Positions 1-6,655 of a stretch of DNA of 26,307 nt are shown piece after piece. The DNA comes from an uncultured Lachnospiraceae bacterium (lineage in GTDB: Bacteria; Bacillota; Clostridia; Lachnospirales; Lachnospiraceae), in the NCBI GenBank assembly GCA_910586755.1, contig CAJUJM010000078.1, positions 1-26,307 of the forward strand. Reading direction: 5' to 3'. Both the position numbers and the translations under genes were made by a program. Below the pieces are notes generated by a model. That model saw nothing but the letters and a program-made list of their open reading frames with translations, was not told the origin of the DNA and did no database searches. Every line of letters starts with the position of its first letter. Position 1 is the first letter of the stretch.

Positions 1-574
1 AACCCGTAATGCCGGACAGCACACTGGAAAGAAGCTCCTTACTGTAATTTTGCTGCTTTGCATAGTTTTTCAGAAGAATTCCCGTATCAGAATCAGAAAG
101 CTCGGAATATTTTTCTGCCTGGGAAACGGCATCCAAAAACTGGAGCAGTCCGGCATTTTCTGATGTTATAGCCGTGGCGGGCCTTTTCAGCCGGACAGCT
201 TGGGAGCCTACAGTGACGGTACGCCCCTTTGTTGATTCTTTTGACGTTACGATCTCCAGTGTTGCCGGCATCTGGGTTGTCAGACCAATCTGATTGGCAA
301 AAGTGGCTCCGGCAAAATATCCATAGGTTTCTGTTGTACTTTGGATATATTTGCGTATAATGACTTTCATGGGATCTAAATAACTTTTTTTCAGCAGTCG
401 TGACGCTTTTGGGAGATAATAAATCCCAGTATCAAAACGGGCCAGATCGCCTGACTTGAGCATCCGTTTGAAATACTGGCGCAGGGCATTGTCATTAAGC
501 CCATCCAGCCGGATCTCATTTATGAAGATCGGTTCGTTGTAACCATAGTTTTTTTCCAGATATTCCTTCAGCAT
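1..574 (-). CDS. AbiEi-type antitoxin (type IV TA), 3' end missing
   Basis: The gene runs off the left edge, leaving about 190 N-terminal residues. It begins MLKEYLEKNYGYNEPIF, followed by a winged-helix segment in the first 60 residues and then a conserved FANQIGLTTQMP stretch. This matches the AbiEi / DUF6088 antitoxin family of clostridia, which are DNA-binding autorepressors that counter an AbiEii nucleotidyltransferase toxin. That toxin gene would be expected just beyond the left edge, but it is not visible. I chose ATG at 574. An in-frame GTG at 586 with GGAGG eight bases upstream is an equally good start, while the ATG at 601 has no ribosome binding site and lies almost on the transcription start. 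The family call is recalled from sequence pattern; an unpaired DUF6088 protein is the alternative. Confidence 0.7.
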   Translation of the reverse strand, partial: MLKEYLEKNYGYNEPIFINEIRLDGLNDNALRQYFKRMLKSGDLARFDTGIYYLPKASRLLKKSYLDPMKVIIRKYIQSTTETYGYFAGATFANQIGLTTQMPATLEIVTSKESTKGRTVTVGSQAVRLKRPATAITSENAGLLQFLDAVSQAEKYSELSDSDTGILLKNYAKQQNYSKELLSSVLSGITG

Positions 575-610
575 ACAGGTATCCACTCCTTCCACCTCCA
601 TACTACTATA

Positions 611-641
611 TTTATACCCAAAAGGTCAATAGATATGTCAA
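611..641 (-). promoter_or_regulatory. Promoter of the AbiEi-type gene
   Basis: On the minus strand TTGACA (636-641) and TATAAA (611-616) are separated by 19 bases, slightly long. The position is right for the gene starting at 574-586. AbiEi proteins are autorepressors that bind inverted repeats near their promoter. A 7-bp inverted repeat (TACCTAA/TTAGGTA) lies further upstream near 734-760, but its role is unknown. Confidence 0.45.
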
Positions 642-769
642 AATATAGTTTGTATGTTTTTTGCAGAATTATACAGCGAGGGTAAAGAAGCGGATACCTT
701 TGGCTGTTTATAAATCTATATGTTTTCGTATATACCTAAAGGCATACATTGGTTAGGTAGCAGAACCAT

Positions 770-1294
770 TTACCGTTCTCCGTCTGGCTGGTCATATCTC
801 AAATGCCCCTGTGACACTTTTGCATGGTTCAAAATCTGGATGAAGGATCTGTCCTGATTCTCCAACGCTTTTTTATAACCGGATTCGGTCAGAAACAGCC
901 TCATCCGTTCACCTTTATCTCCTACGGGAGACTCTCTCGAAAGCACATCAAACACAATCATATGCGTCACTTCTGGGTCAAAGCGTTCCAGTGCCATGAT
1001 GTCATGCCCTTCCAGTTTCCAGGCACCGGACTCCTGCCTTGCCACAGCGATCATCTCCCCAACGGTCCTTGCTTTCCAGGGCAGGTGATAATTTCTCTGA
1101 ATGTCACAGATCAGCTCCCTGCAGTCATCTTCCGAAAGCTCACGAAGTTTCTTTAACAGATTTTCTGCAGTTGCTTTTATATCATGGTCACGGGTATACC
1201 GGCAGAGCACAGCAATCTCCTGTACTGCATCATACATGTGGCAGCCTTCCAGCTGGAACACCATCCTCTTTTCATCCTCGGTCAATGTTATCAT
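770..1294 (-). CDS. Small accessory protein of unknown function (174 aa)
   Basis: This is a soluble, charged protein with no membrane segment and no catalytic motif that I recognise. The N-terminal half is helical and rich in Leu, Lys and Glu. The middle carries GHDIMALERFDPEVTHMIVFDVL, followed by SPVGDKGERMRLFLTESG. I remember similar proteins from mobile elements of gut Clostridia as hypothetical proteins, but I cannot give a function. The start is well supported: GGAGG sits six bases before the ATG at 1294. It is the last of three same-strand genes (48 bases after the 182-aa gene), so it probably belongs to the same transcript. Confidence 0.7.
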   Translation of the reverse strand: MITLTEDEKRMVFQLEGCHMYDAVQEIAVLCRYTRDHDIKATAENLLKKLRELSEDDCRELICDIQRNYHLPWKARTVGEMIAVARQESGAWKLEGHDIMALERFDPEVTHMIVFDVLSRESPVGDKGERMRLFLTESGYKKALENQDRSFIQILNHAKVSQGHLRYDQPDGER

Positions 1295-1342
1295 ATATTT
1301 CCTCCAATCCGGTCTAATTGCCTATAAATATCATATAGCTGC

Positions 1343-1891
1343 TTATTTCTGTTCCCCGGCATCCTTATCATCCGGAAAGAATTTCTCCAGAATGTCGATA
1401 CTGTCCTTAGATGTATACCCCCACAGAATAGAGCTGAGTGCGTCAATCGCCTCCCGTCTCCTGCGGTAATAGGTTCGAAAGCTGATATCCCGGATATGGG
1501 GGCGCAGTTTCTCTATGATCTCCTCCACATTTCGGAGCTGCTGTGGGGAGAGGAAGGAGTAGTACAGCAGCCAGTAATAGTTCTCCCCGTTTTTATGCTT
1601 AGTACGGAGCAGGTCGATGGAGGTATCCAGAAGTTTCAGCATCCGGTGGCTCCGCTCGATACATTTGGCATGATGTTCAATGCTGCGATTTGACAAATCT
1701 ATCCCGGCTACATAGACAGACTCCAGAAAATCCTCGATGGAACTCCCATACTCGATCTCAAACCGGCTCCGTACCTGCTGGACGGACAGCTCCAGGCTCC
1801 ACACCACATCCCTGTATTTCTTCAGCAGCTTCCAGATATCATGGTACAGTGGGTTATCGGCAATGTTCATTTCTTCCTGATCCTTTTTCAT
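1343..1891 (-). CDS. Accessory protein of unknown function (182 aa), possible C-terminal HTH
   Basis: The protein is helical and soluble. Residues 1-100 are rich in Glu, Arg and Leu and could form a coiled coil. The C-terminal third (DISFRTYYRRRREAIDAL onward) resembles the DNA-recognition part of ArpU/sigma-region-4-like phage regulators, where a YYRRRREAI helix follows a predicted turn. This similarity is weak and is my inference. Its ATG overlaps the stop of the 392-codon gene by four bases (ATGA), so the two are translationally coupled. A purine-rich GGGGG lies upstream of the ATG. Accessory gene; function unknown. Confidence 0.7.
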   Translation of the reverse strand: MKKDQEEMNIADNPLYHDIWKLLKKYRDVVWSLELSVQQVRSRFEIEYGSSIEDFLESVYVAGIDLSNRSIEHHAKCIERSHRMLKLLDTSIDLLRTKHKNGENYYWLLYYSFLSPQQLRNVEEIIEKLRPHIRDISFRTYYRRRREAIDALSSILWGYTSKDSIDILEKFFPDDKDAGEQK

Positions 1892-3045
1892 GCCCTGGCA
1901 CCCCCTTCCCTGTCTTTTTCGGTGGGAGAGAGCGTCAGCTCAAAGGTGTAGACCGGCTTGTCCTCCCCACAGGATACGGTCATCCCGAACCGTACAGCCC
2001 CCTTCTGTATGTGGGATATATACTCTTCCCTGCAGGCGTCAGATAAAGGATATAACTTATATATGGATTTCGGGCACCGGAAACAGGAAATGCCCTGTGC
2101 ATCAAGGATCTGCGCCACTTTTGTGATGACAGTTTCCATGTTCGATTTTGAAACGCTGGATAATTCCTCTGAAACGCATACCTCATGCTCTGTAACAGCG
2201 GAATCTTCCTGCGGATTTGTTTCATCCGGCATTGTAAGATTGATCTTCAGAACCATGGCAACCTCCTCCTTGTCAACAAGGACATCTGATATCTGGAACA
2301 TGGTGGAAAGATAGCTGTGCAGATAGATCACGCTACCTGTTCTTCCAGGGAATGACATTAAGGAGATATAATCCATGTCAGCAAGTTTTTTCAGCACACG
2401 CCCCGTTGTGGCTTTGGAGATGCCCCAGCGGACAGCCATTTCACTGTACGCCGCAAGCGGGGAGCCAGTGCCATTGCGGAAATAGACAACCGGGCCAATC
2501 TCCGAACCCTGCACCTGGCTGTCATTGTAGACAGCGGACATCCACAGATCCAGCAGGATATCCATTTCGGAGCACCGGCCGACGCTGACCAGTTCTGTCG
2601 CAACTACAGTGGGCATAAAGAAAAAGCCCGTATCTTTTTGACAGGGGCAGTTGTAATCCAACACGGTATTATGTTTTTTCCAGTCTCGGACTTTATATTT
2701 GACCACCTTTCCCCTGTCAAGAAAAAGATAGGAGATCAGATGGCGTTTCTGCAGTTCATCCAGGATGGAGACTGCCTGGCGCTGGAAACGGGTACGGAAC
2801 CATGCAGTCAGTTCCTTCACGGTACAGATCCACTCACCGGGGTATACGGTATAGCCGATACCGTCTATGCGGAGATAAGAAGTGCGGAAATTTGCATAGT
2901 TGCAAAGCACCGTATAATAAAAAAGACCGGAACCGCCGCTTGCGCGAATGCTCCGGTCTGCCATTAAGTTCTGGATAAACTGCCGGTAGATCCGGCAGCG
3001 TGGATAGTCCACGATCTGTTTGATCTCAAATTGATATTCTGACAT
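1888..3045 (-). CDS. Winged-helix accessory protein, possible replication or regulatory protein
   Basis: Residue numbers here count from the ATG at 3045 (385 aa). The N-terminal region (about 30-125) reads like a replication-initiator or regulator winged helix (TVKELTAWFRTRFQRQAVSIL, then ISYLFLDRGKVVKYKV). A second HTH lies at about residues 205-235 (MAVRWGISKATTGRVLKKLADM), in MarR/wHTH style. The C-terminal third is variable and carries Cys and acidic residues. Close relatives occur in mobile elements of Lachnospiraceae as unnamed proteins; I recognise the type but not a proven function. I prefer ATG 3045 because GAGG precedes it by eight bases; the in-frame ATG at 3066 has no ribosome binding site. 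It is first of a three-gene group and lies just after a leader ORF and terminator, which suggests attenuation control. Confidence 0.7.
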   Translation of the reverse strand: MSEYQFEIKQIVDYPRCRIYRQFIQNLMADRSIRASGGSGLFYYTVLCNYANFRTSYLRIDGIGYTVYPGEWICTVKELTAWFRTRFQRQAVSILDELQKRHLISYLFLDRGKVVKYKVRDWKKHNTVLDYNCPCQKDTGFFFMPTVVATELVSVGRCSEMDILLDLWMSAVYNDSQVQGSEIGPVVYFRNGTGSPLAAYSEMAVRWGISKATTGRVLKKLADMDYISLMSFPGRTGSVIYLHSYLSTMFQISDVLVDKEEVAMVLKINLTMPDETNPQEDSAVTEHEVCVSEELSSVSKSNMETVITKVAQILDAQGISCFRCPKSIYKLYPLSDACREEYISHIQKGAVRFGMTVSCGEDKPVYTFELTLSPTEKDREGGARA

Positions 3046-3076
3046 AATGTTTTCCTCATTTCTCATAGTTTTCTGT

Positions 3077-3115
3077 AAAAAAATCTACAAGACAAATTTC
3101 CTATGCCTTGTAGAT
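3077..3115 (-). terminator. Intrinsic terminator / attenuator before the accessory group
   Basis: A 12-bp stem (arms 3083-3094 and 3104-3115, one G-U wobble, 9-base loop) is followed on the minus strand by a run of seven T (counting the last stem base). It lies only about 32 bases before the start codon of the gene it precedes. It therefore either closes transcription arriving from the right or acts as an attenuator. The upstream arm overlaps a short leader ORF. Confidence 0.7.
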
Positions 3116-3121
3116 CATCAT
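3101..3121 (-). CDS. Putative leader peptide MMIYKA
   Basis: Six codons read ATG ATG ATC TAC AAG GCA and then TAG. AGGAG at 3126-3130 stands four bases before the first ATG and seven before the second, which is ideal spacing. Its last four codons are the 5' arm of the terminator at 3077-3115, so a ribosome on this ORF would block the hairpin. No family similarity can be judged at this size. Confidence 0.45.
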   Translation of the reverse strand: MMIYKA

Positions 3122-3161
3122 TTAGCTCCTATATTATTCTTTTAAATACTTTCCACGACGA

Positions 3162-3228
3162 ATTTTGTTCACAATTCCTATGATTCCACCCTGCATTTTC
3201 TATCCATACAGTCCATTTTGTCCACAAT
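3162..3228. repeat. Pair of direct repeats resembling DnaA boxes
   Basis: ATTTTGTTCACAAT (3162-3175) and ATTTTGTCCACAAT (3215-3228) differ at one base, with starts 53 bases apart. The core TTGTCCACA is one base away from the DnaA box TTATCCACA. They sit in an otherwise gene-free stretch (3122-3283) next to the winged-helix gene. They could be iteron-like sites or operator half-sites; no other signal in the stretch is convincing. Confidence 0.35.
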
Positions 3229-3283
3229 ATATGGTATAAACGAAACCAAATAATACTAGATGTGGTTTTAAAAGTTCTTTCGC

Positions 3284-3634
3284 TTAGTAGGAGACAAAAT
3301 ACTCCACTGCGTTATCAGGGAACATCTCCTTGAATTCTCCGTACAGCTGCGCTGCAAGCGTCTTGTTGTGGGCGATGACCAGTGTCGGCTTCTGCAATTC
3401 CTGAATGACATTTGCCATCGTAAATGTCTTGTCGGAACCCGTAACCCCGAGGAGCGTCTGGAATTGGTTGCCCTCCTTGAATCCCATTACCAGCGCCTCA
3501 ATGGCCTGGGGCTGGTCTCCTGTGGATTGATACGGGGCTTGTAATTTAAAAGCATGCCCGTATTTTGGGCTGCTTTTATGAGCAAGTAGCTGACTATTGT
3601 CAGCGGATTGCAAATTTCCTCTGTTATCTGGCAT
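3284..3634 (-). pseudogene. uvrB: uvrB 5' fragment (excinuclease ABC subunit B), truncated
   Basis: Residues about 29-116 match the start of UvrB: the FKLQAPYQSTGDQPQAIEAL motif, the Walker A region, and TLVIAHNKTLAAQLYGEFKEMFP up to EYFVSY. UvrB is normally about 660 residues and continues YYDYYQPEAY; here the reading frame meets TAA right after SY, and what follows bears no resemblance to uvrB. The P-loop reads GVTGSDKT where the family has GSGKT, a one-base Gly-to-Asp change (residue 68) that should abolish ATP binding. The first 28 residues are not normal UvrB sequence, although GGAG eight bases before the ATG is a good ribosome binding site. An SOS-type promoter precedes it. I read it as a native uvrB interrupted by the accessory DNA to its left and then decaying. 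Confidence 0.85.
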
Positions 3635-3648
3635 ATGAAAATCTCCAA

Positions 3649-3698
3649 TTTGTGACCGGACAACTCGAAAACAAGTTTTCTCGTATGCAGGTCACAAA
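3649..3698. repeat. 50-bp interrupted palindrome in the uvrB leader
   Basis: The outer arms TTTGTGACC (3649-3657) and GGTCACAAA (3690-3698) pair perfectly over 9 bp. Inside lies a second inverted repeat, GAAAAC/GTTTTC (3667-3680) with a 2-base centre. The structure lies just 14 bases before the uvrB start codon and would be transcribed from the promoter at 3775-3803. It could be an operator or an RNA hairpin masking translation. Confidence 0.45.
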
Positions 3699-3774
3699 AC
3701 CGTATTTTTAAAACGAAACAACACTGAATAACACCAGCCAGTACAGATAGTATTATCCAGTCATTTGGGTTTTC

Positions 3775-3825
3775 ATTATAACACATAAGTTAAAAAAAGT
3801 ACAGGCCAAAATCGAACTTTTGTTC
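3775..3825 (-). promoter_or_regulatory. SOS promoter of uvrB: sigma-A promoter with LexA box
   Basis: On the minus strand the -10 is a perfect TATAAT (3775-3780) and the -35 is TGTACT (3798-3803), 17 bases apart. GAACTTTTGTTC at 3814-3825 fits the Gram-positive LexA consensus GAAC-N4-GTTC exactly and is preceded by the expected C; it lies 10 bp upstream of the -35. A LexA site is what uvrB is known to have in Firmicutes, which supports this as the native uvrB locus. The implied untranslated leader is about 135 bases. Confidence 0.7.
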
Positions 3826-3865
3826 TGTGTTTTTTCATACCTGACTTTTACACTTATATAGCAGA

Positions 3866-3907
3866 AACTCCCTGCAAAGCCCCAAAATAAGGCATTTGCA
3901 GGGAGTT
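3866..3907. terminator. Strong hairpin, probably an orphan terminator
   Basis: Thirteen-base perfect arms (3866-3878 and 3895-3907) enclose a 16-base loop whose ends can pair further. There is only a short TTT on the minus-strand side and no T-run on the plus side. It may be the terminator of a lost minus-strand gene upstream. The stretch 3908-4156 to its right has no gene I can support. Confidence 0.4.
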
Positions 3908-4156
3908 ATATATGCATAATAGAAGTCCGTTCCAAATGTCTCCTGTATTCGACAGTAATCTAATGCGGCCTGCCCCTCGCAGCGCTTCCGCGATCCTCTC
4001 CGCAGACAATCGGTCTTCACGCCATGCATTGATAGCGGCATAGCGTATCACAACTCTGCAAAAGGCATAGAAAGTATATTCGATATGCTCTTTTTATGAT
4101 TCTATGCAATTGATGGCATTTCTTTTTCTCCTTAATCGCTACGTTTTCTTTATTTT

Positions 4157-4465
4157 TTATGCTCCCTTTGGCGTCTCGGTTTTCTGCGTGCTTAACTTTT
4201 TATATGTGTTGATATACAAAACAGCCGCAAGCAATATCGACAGAATGTCGGCTAGCGGCTGCGCCCAAACTAACCCGGTAAGCCCTAAAACCACTTTCAA
4301 AATGAACAGGGCGGGAATGAAAATAATTCCCTGTCTGCTTAAATTGATAACCAGCGAAGCTGTGGCGGCTCCCATAGCCTGTAAAGCGTTGGTAAGGACA
4401 TAGAACACGCCGAACATGAAGCTCGTTGTAATTCTCTGCCTTTCACTCATCTCCTCTTCCTGCAC
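4157..4465 (-). pseudogene. MATE-family efflux transporter, C-terminal remnant
   Basis: About 100 residues with two to three hydrophobic segments resemble the last transmembrane helices of MATE multidrug/sodium antiporters. The marker is the SRQGIIFIPALFIL stretch followed by GLTGLVWAQPLADILS, typical of the end of the second six-helix bundle. Full-length MATE proteins are about 450 residues, so the first roughly 350 are missing; the sequence upstream (4466-4520) contains no trace of them. No promoter or ribosome binding site fits the first ATG. It is a degenerate leftover, not a functional pump. Confidence 0.7.
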
Positions 4466-4535
4466 TGCCTCCGTTTGGCATCGGCTTTTGTTTTATTAGA
4501 GTCTTTCTATCAGGGCATACTACTATTTTTTCATC

Positions 4536-4564
4536 TTGACTATATCCCCAAGAAAACGTATATT
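4536..4564 (+). promoter_or_regulatory. Promoter of the threonine aldolase-type gene
   Basis: TTGACT (4536-4541) and TATATT (4559-4564) are 17 bases apart, a good sigma-A match, and the start codon lies 61 bases downstream. The leader carries GGAGG before the ATG. Confidence 0.65.
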
Positions 4565-4625
4565 GATATTGTTTCACATATTTTTCAGGCCACCGGCCGC
4601 TAAATCTTAATGGAGGATTTTACCC

Positions 4626-5663
4626 ATGTACAGTTTTAATAATGATTACAGCGAGTGCGCCCATCCGCGGATTTTAGATGCCATTGTCCATGCCAATCTG
4701 GAACAGAACAACTGCTACAGCCAGGATGTCCACACAGCTCATGCCATCCAGCTCATCCATCGTGAAATTGAAGATAACACCGCGGATATCCATATTATCC
4801 CCGGCGGAACCCAAACCAACCTGTTGGTTATTGGTTCTGCTCTCCGGCCCCACCAGGCAGTAATTGCTGCGGAAACCGGACATATTAATGTTCATGAGAC
4901 CGGCGCTATTGAAGCCACAGGCCACAAGGTTCTGACTGCGGCCTCCCCTGACGGCAAGCTGACTCCGGATTTGGTAAAGCAGATTCTGGATTCCCACACG
5001 GATGAGCATATGGTAATGCCTAAGATGGTTTATATCTCCAATACCACGGAAATCGGCACCCAATATACTCTGGCAGAGCTTACATCCCTTTTCCTCTTCT
5101 GCAAAAAACGCCATCTTTATCTGTTTATGGACGGTGCCCGCATGGGCGCGGCCCTTACCAGCCCGGCTAATGATCTGACTTTAGCCCGGATTGCAGAATT
5201 AACTGACATTTTTTATATTGGCGGCACCAAAAATGGGGCTATGTGCGGAGAAGCCCTTGTCATTTTAAATCCCGCTTTAAAAGAAGATTTTCGTTTTTTA
5301 ATGAAGCAGAGAGGCGCTATGTTTGCAAAAGGGTTCATCCTGGGAATCCAGTTTAAAGAGTTATTTACCGACAGTTTATTTTATGACCTGGCCCGCCATT
5401 CCAACCAGATGGCCGCCATTCTCCGCAAGGGAATAGAAGAATGTGGTTACGCCTTTGACTCCCAGTCTGTCAGCAATCAGCTCTTCCCCATTTTGCCTGA
5501 CTCCATTCTGCCCAGGCTTTCGGAAGAGTTCCTGTTTTCTGTCCAGAAAAAAACAGATGACAGTCACACTGTCATCCGCTTAGTCACTTCCTGGGCTACC
5601 AGGGAAGAGGAAACTCACCGGTTTGTCCGGCTGTTAAAGAGTCTGTCTCAGCCCAATCCCTAA
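4626..5663 (+). CDS. Threonine aldolase / beta-eliminating lyase family PLP enzyme
   Basis: This is a fold-type I PLP enzyme of 345 residues, the usual length of low-specificity L-threonine aldolases, which split threonine to glycine and acetaldehyde in the cytoplasm. His86 in AAETGHINVHETGA fits the residue stacking on the cofactor, Asp169 in FMDGARMG binds the pyridine nitrogen, and Lys202 in YIGGTKNGAMCGEA is the Schiff-base lysine. All are intact. GGAGG lies nine bases before the ATG and a sigma-A promoter is at 4536-4564. It is the only plus-strand gene in the window and is monocistronic. Its TAA overlaps the stop of the degV pseudogene on the other strand by two bases. The exact substrate (L-threonine, L-allo-threonine or a related beta-hydroxy amino acid) cannot be read from the sequence. 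Confidence 0.88.
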   Translation: MYSFNNDYSECAHPRILDAIVHANLEQNNCYSQDVHTAHAIQLIHREIEDNTADIHIIPGGTQTNLLVIGSALRPHQAVIAAETGHINVHETGAIEATGHKVLTAASPDGKLTPDLVKQILDSHTDEHMVMPKMVYISNTTEIGTQYTLAELTSLFLFCKKRHLYLFMDGARMGAALTSPANDLTLARIAELTDIFYIGGTKNGAMCGEALVILNPALKEDFRFLMKQRGAMFAKGFILGIQFKELFTDSLFYDLARHSNQMAAILRKGIEECGYAFDSQSVSNQLFPILPDSILPRLSEEFLFSVQKKTDDSHTVIRLVTSWATREEETHRFVRLLKSLSQPNP

Positions 5664-6501
5664 AATCCGGCCAGTATGCCTCCATTTTCCGCATAATAGC
5701 TGGTTAATCCCCGGCAGGGAAAGATATGGGGCCGGCAGGTAGGGTAATGCACCTTCACCAGCTCTGCCACCATATCCGCTCCCTGCTCATTCATACAATG
5801 ATGAATATACACATCCAGATTCTCCATGGATTTCAGATTGACCATCTGCTTTACCAGGGCCTGAAAGGCTCTGGCCTCCCCTCTTTCTTTGGTAAGCATT
5901 CCCAGCTCTCCGGCCTCCGTGGCCCGGCCCACAGCCCGGATGTTCATCTTTGTGACCACCATTCCCACAAATTTATTCATACGGCCGTTCTTTACCAAGG
6001 TCTCATAGCTTTGAAGGGTGAACAGTAAGCGGGTCTCCTTATTGCAGATGTCCGCCTGACGGCAACTTCCTCAAACTCCATTCCTTCTCCAATCAGGCTG
6101 CTGATTTTCTTACACAAAATTACCATATGGCCCGCTGTAGATCTGGTATCAATCACGTGAATTTTCTTATTGGGAAATTCTTCTAAAACCATCTCTTTTG
6201 CAACCAATGCGCTGTTATAGGTCCCGGACAATGCGCTGGTCATGGTAACTGCAATGGAATAGTCCGCCTGGCGGAATTTCTCTGCCCACAATTCCGGAGC
6301 CGGACATGCGGAGCTGGTTTTTCCCTGGTGTGCCTTCAGGGCCTGCCACTGTTCCCGGACATCCAATTTCTCATCATCTACAAATTCCCTGTCCCCCACC
6401 AAGACCGACAGCGGCACGGTGGAAAAATTCGCTCCTTCCGGAACCTGAAGTCCTTCTATGGCCAAGTCACAAGAGCTGTCTGCGGCAATCATCCATTTCA
6501 T
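5660..6501 (-). pseudogene. DegV family fatty-acid-binding protein, frameshifted
   Basis: DegV proteins (about 280 residues) bind a fatty acid and, as FakB, present it to the FakA kinase. The N-terminal part (from 6501) has the DSSCDL opening, the TSALSGTYNSA loop and IDTRSTAGH. Reading then shifts at about 6058-6066: frame one continues only into nonsense up to a stop near 5992. The -1-shifted frame gives CNKETRLLFTLQSYETLVKNGR, which is the conserved DegV segment, and continues to the normal C-terminus at 5660. With one base restored the gene would encode 280 residues, exactly family length. It is either a recent null mutation or a one-base sequencing or assembly error; the lack of other damage makes both plausible. 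Confidence 0.85.
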
Positions 6502-6572
6502 AGTACGTTATATCCCCCTATTTCGTCTTAAGTTCTTTTATACGTAGTAATTAAAACTACTTGTTAGGTATA

Positions 6573-6601
6573 ATAATACTATGATACTTCTGTTCCGTCA
6601 A
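6573..6601 (-). promoter_or_regulatory. Promoter of the degV gene
   Basis: Minus strand: TTGACG (6596-6601), 17 bases, TATTAT (6573-6578). The start codon is at 6501, leaving a leader of about 65 bases with AGGGGG ahead of the ATG. Confidence 0.65.
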
Positions 6602-6610
6602 GAATTATAT

Positions 6611-6655
6611 AAAAAACAATGGAGAGGCGGCCTTATTTCCGGTCTCCTCTCCATT
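6611..6655 (-). terminator. Terminator of the cdaR-ftsEX-dus operon
   Basis: Ten perfectly paired bases (6618-6627 with 6646-6655) with further inner pairing are followed on the minus strand by G and six T. The 5' arm overlaps the last codons and stop of dus. Confidence 0.85.

Noticed and set aside
3667..3680. Second LexA site inside the uvrB leader palindrome
   Set aside because: GAAAAC-TT-GTTTTC does not fit GAAC-N4-GTTC; only the site at 3814-3825 does.
3487..3786. Minus-strand frame of 99 codons overlapping the uvrB fragment
   Set aside because: Its ATG lies just upstream of the -10 box and the frame crosses the leader palindrome; uvrB in the other frame explains the sequence.
3854..4051. 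Minus-strand frame of 65 codons (starts MIRYAAINAWREDRL)
   Set aside because: It shows a helical, protein-like start but no ribosome binding site and no family I recognise, and its end runs into the 13-bp hairpin. It may be a gene remnant, but I cannot support it as a gene.
6541..6566. FapR-like operator upstream of degV (GTAGT...ACTAC repeat)
   Set aside because: The arms are only five bases and do not match the FapR consensus; probably chance in AT-rich DNA.
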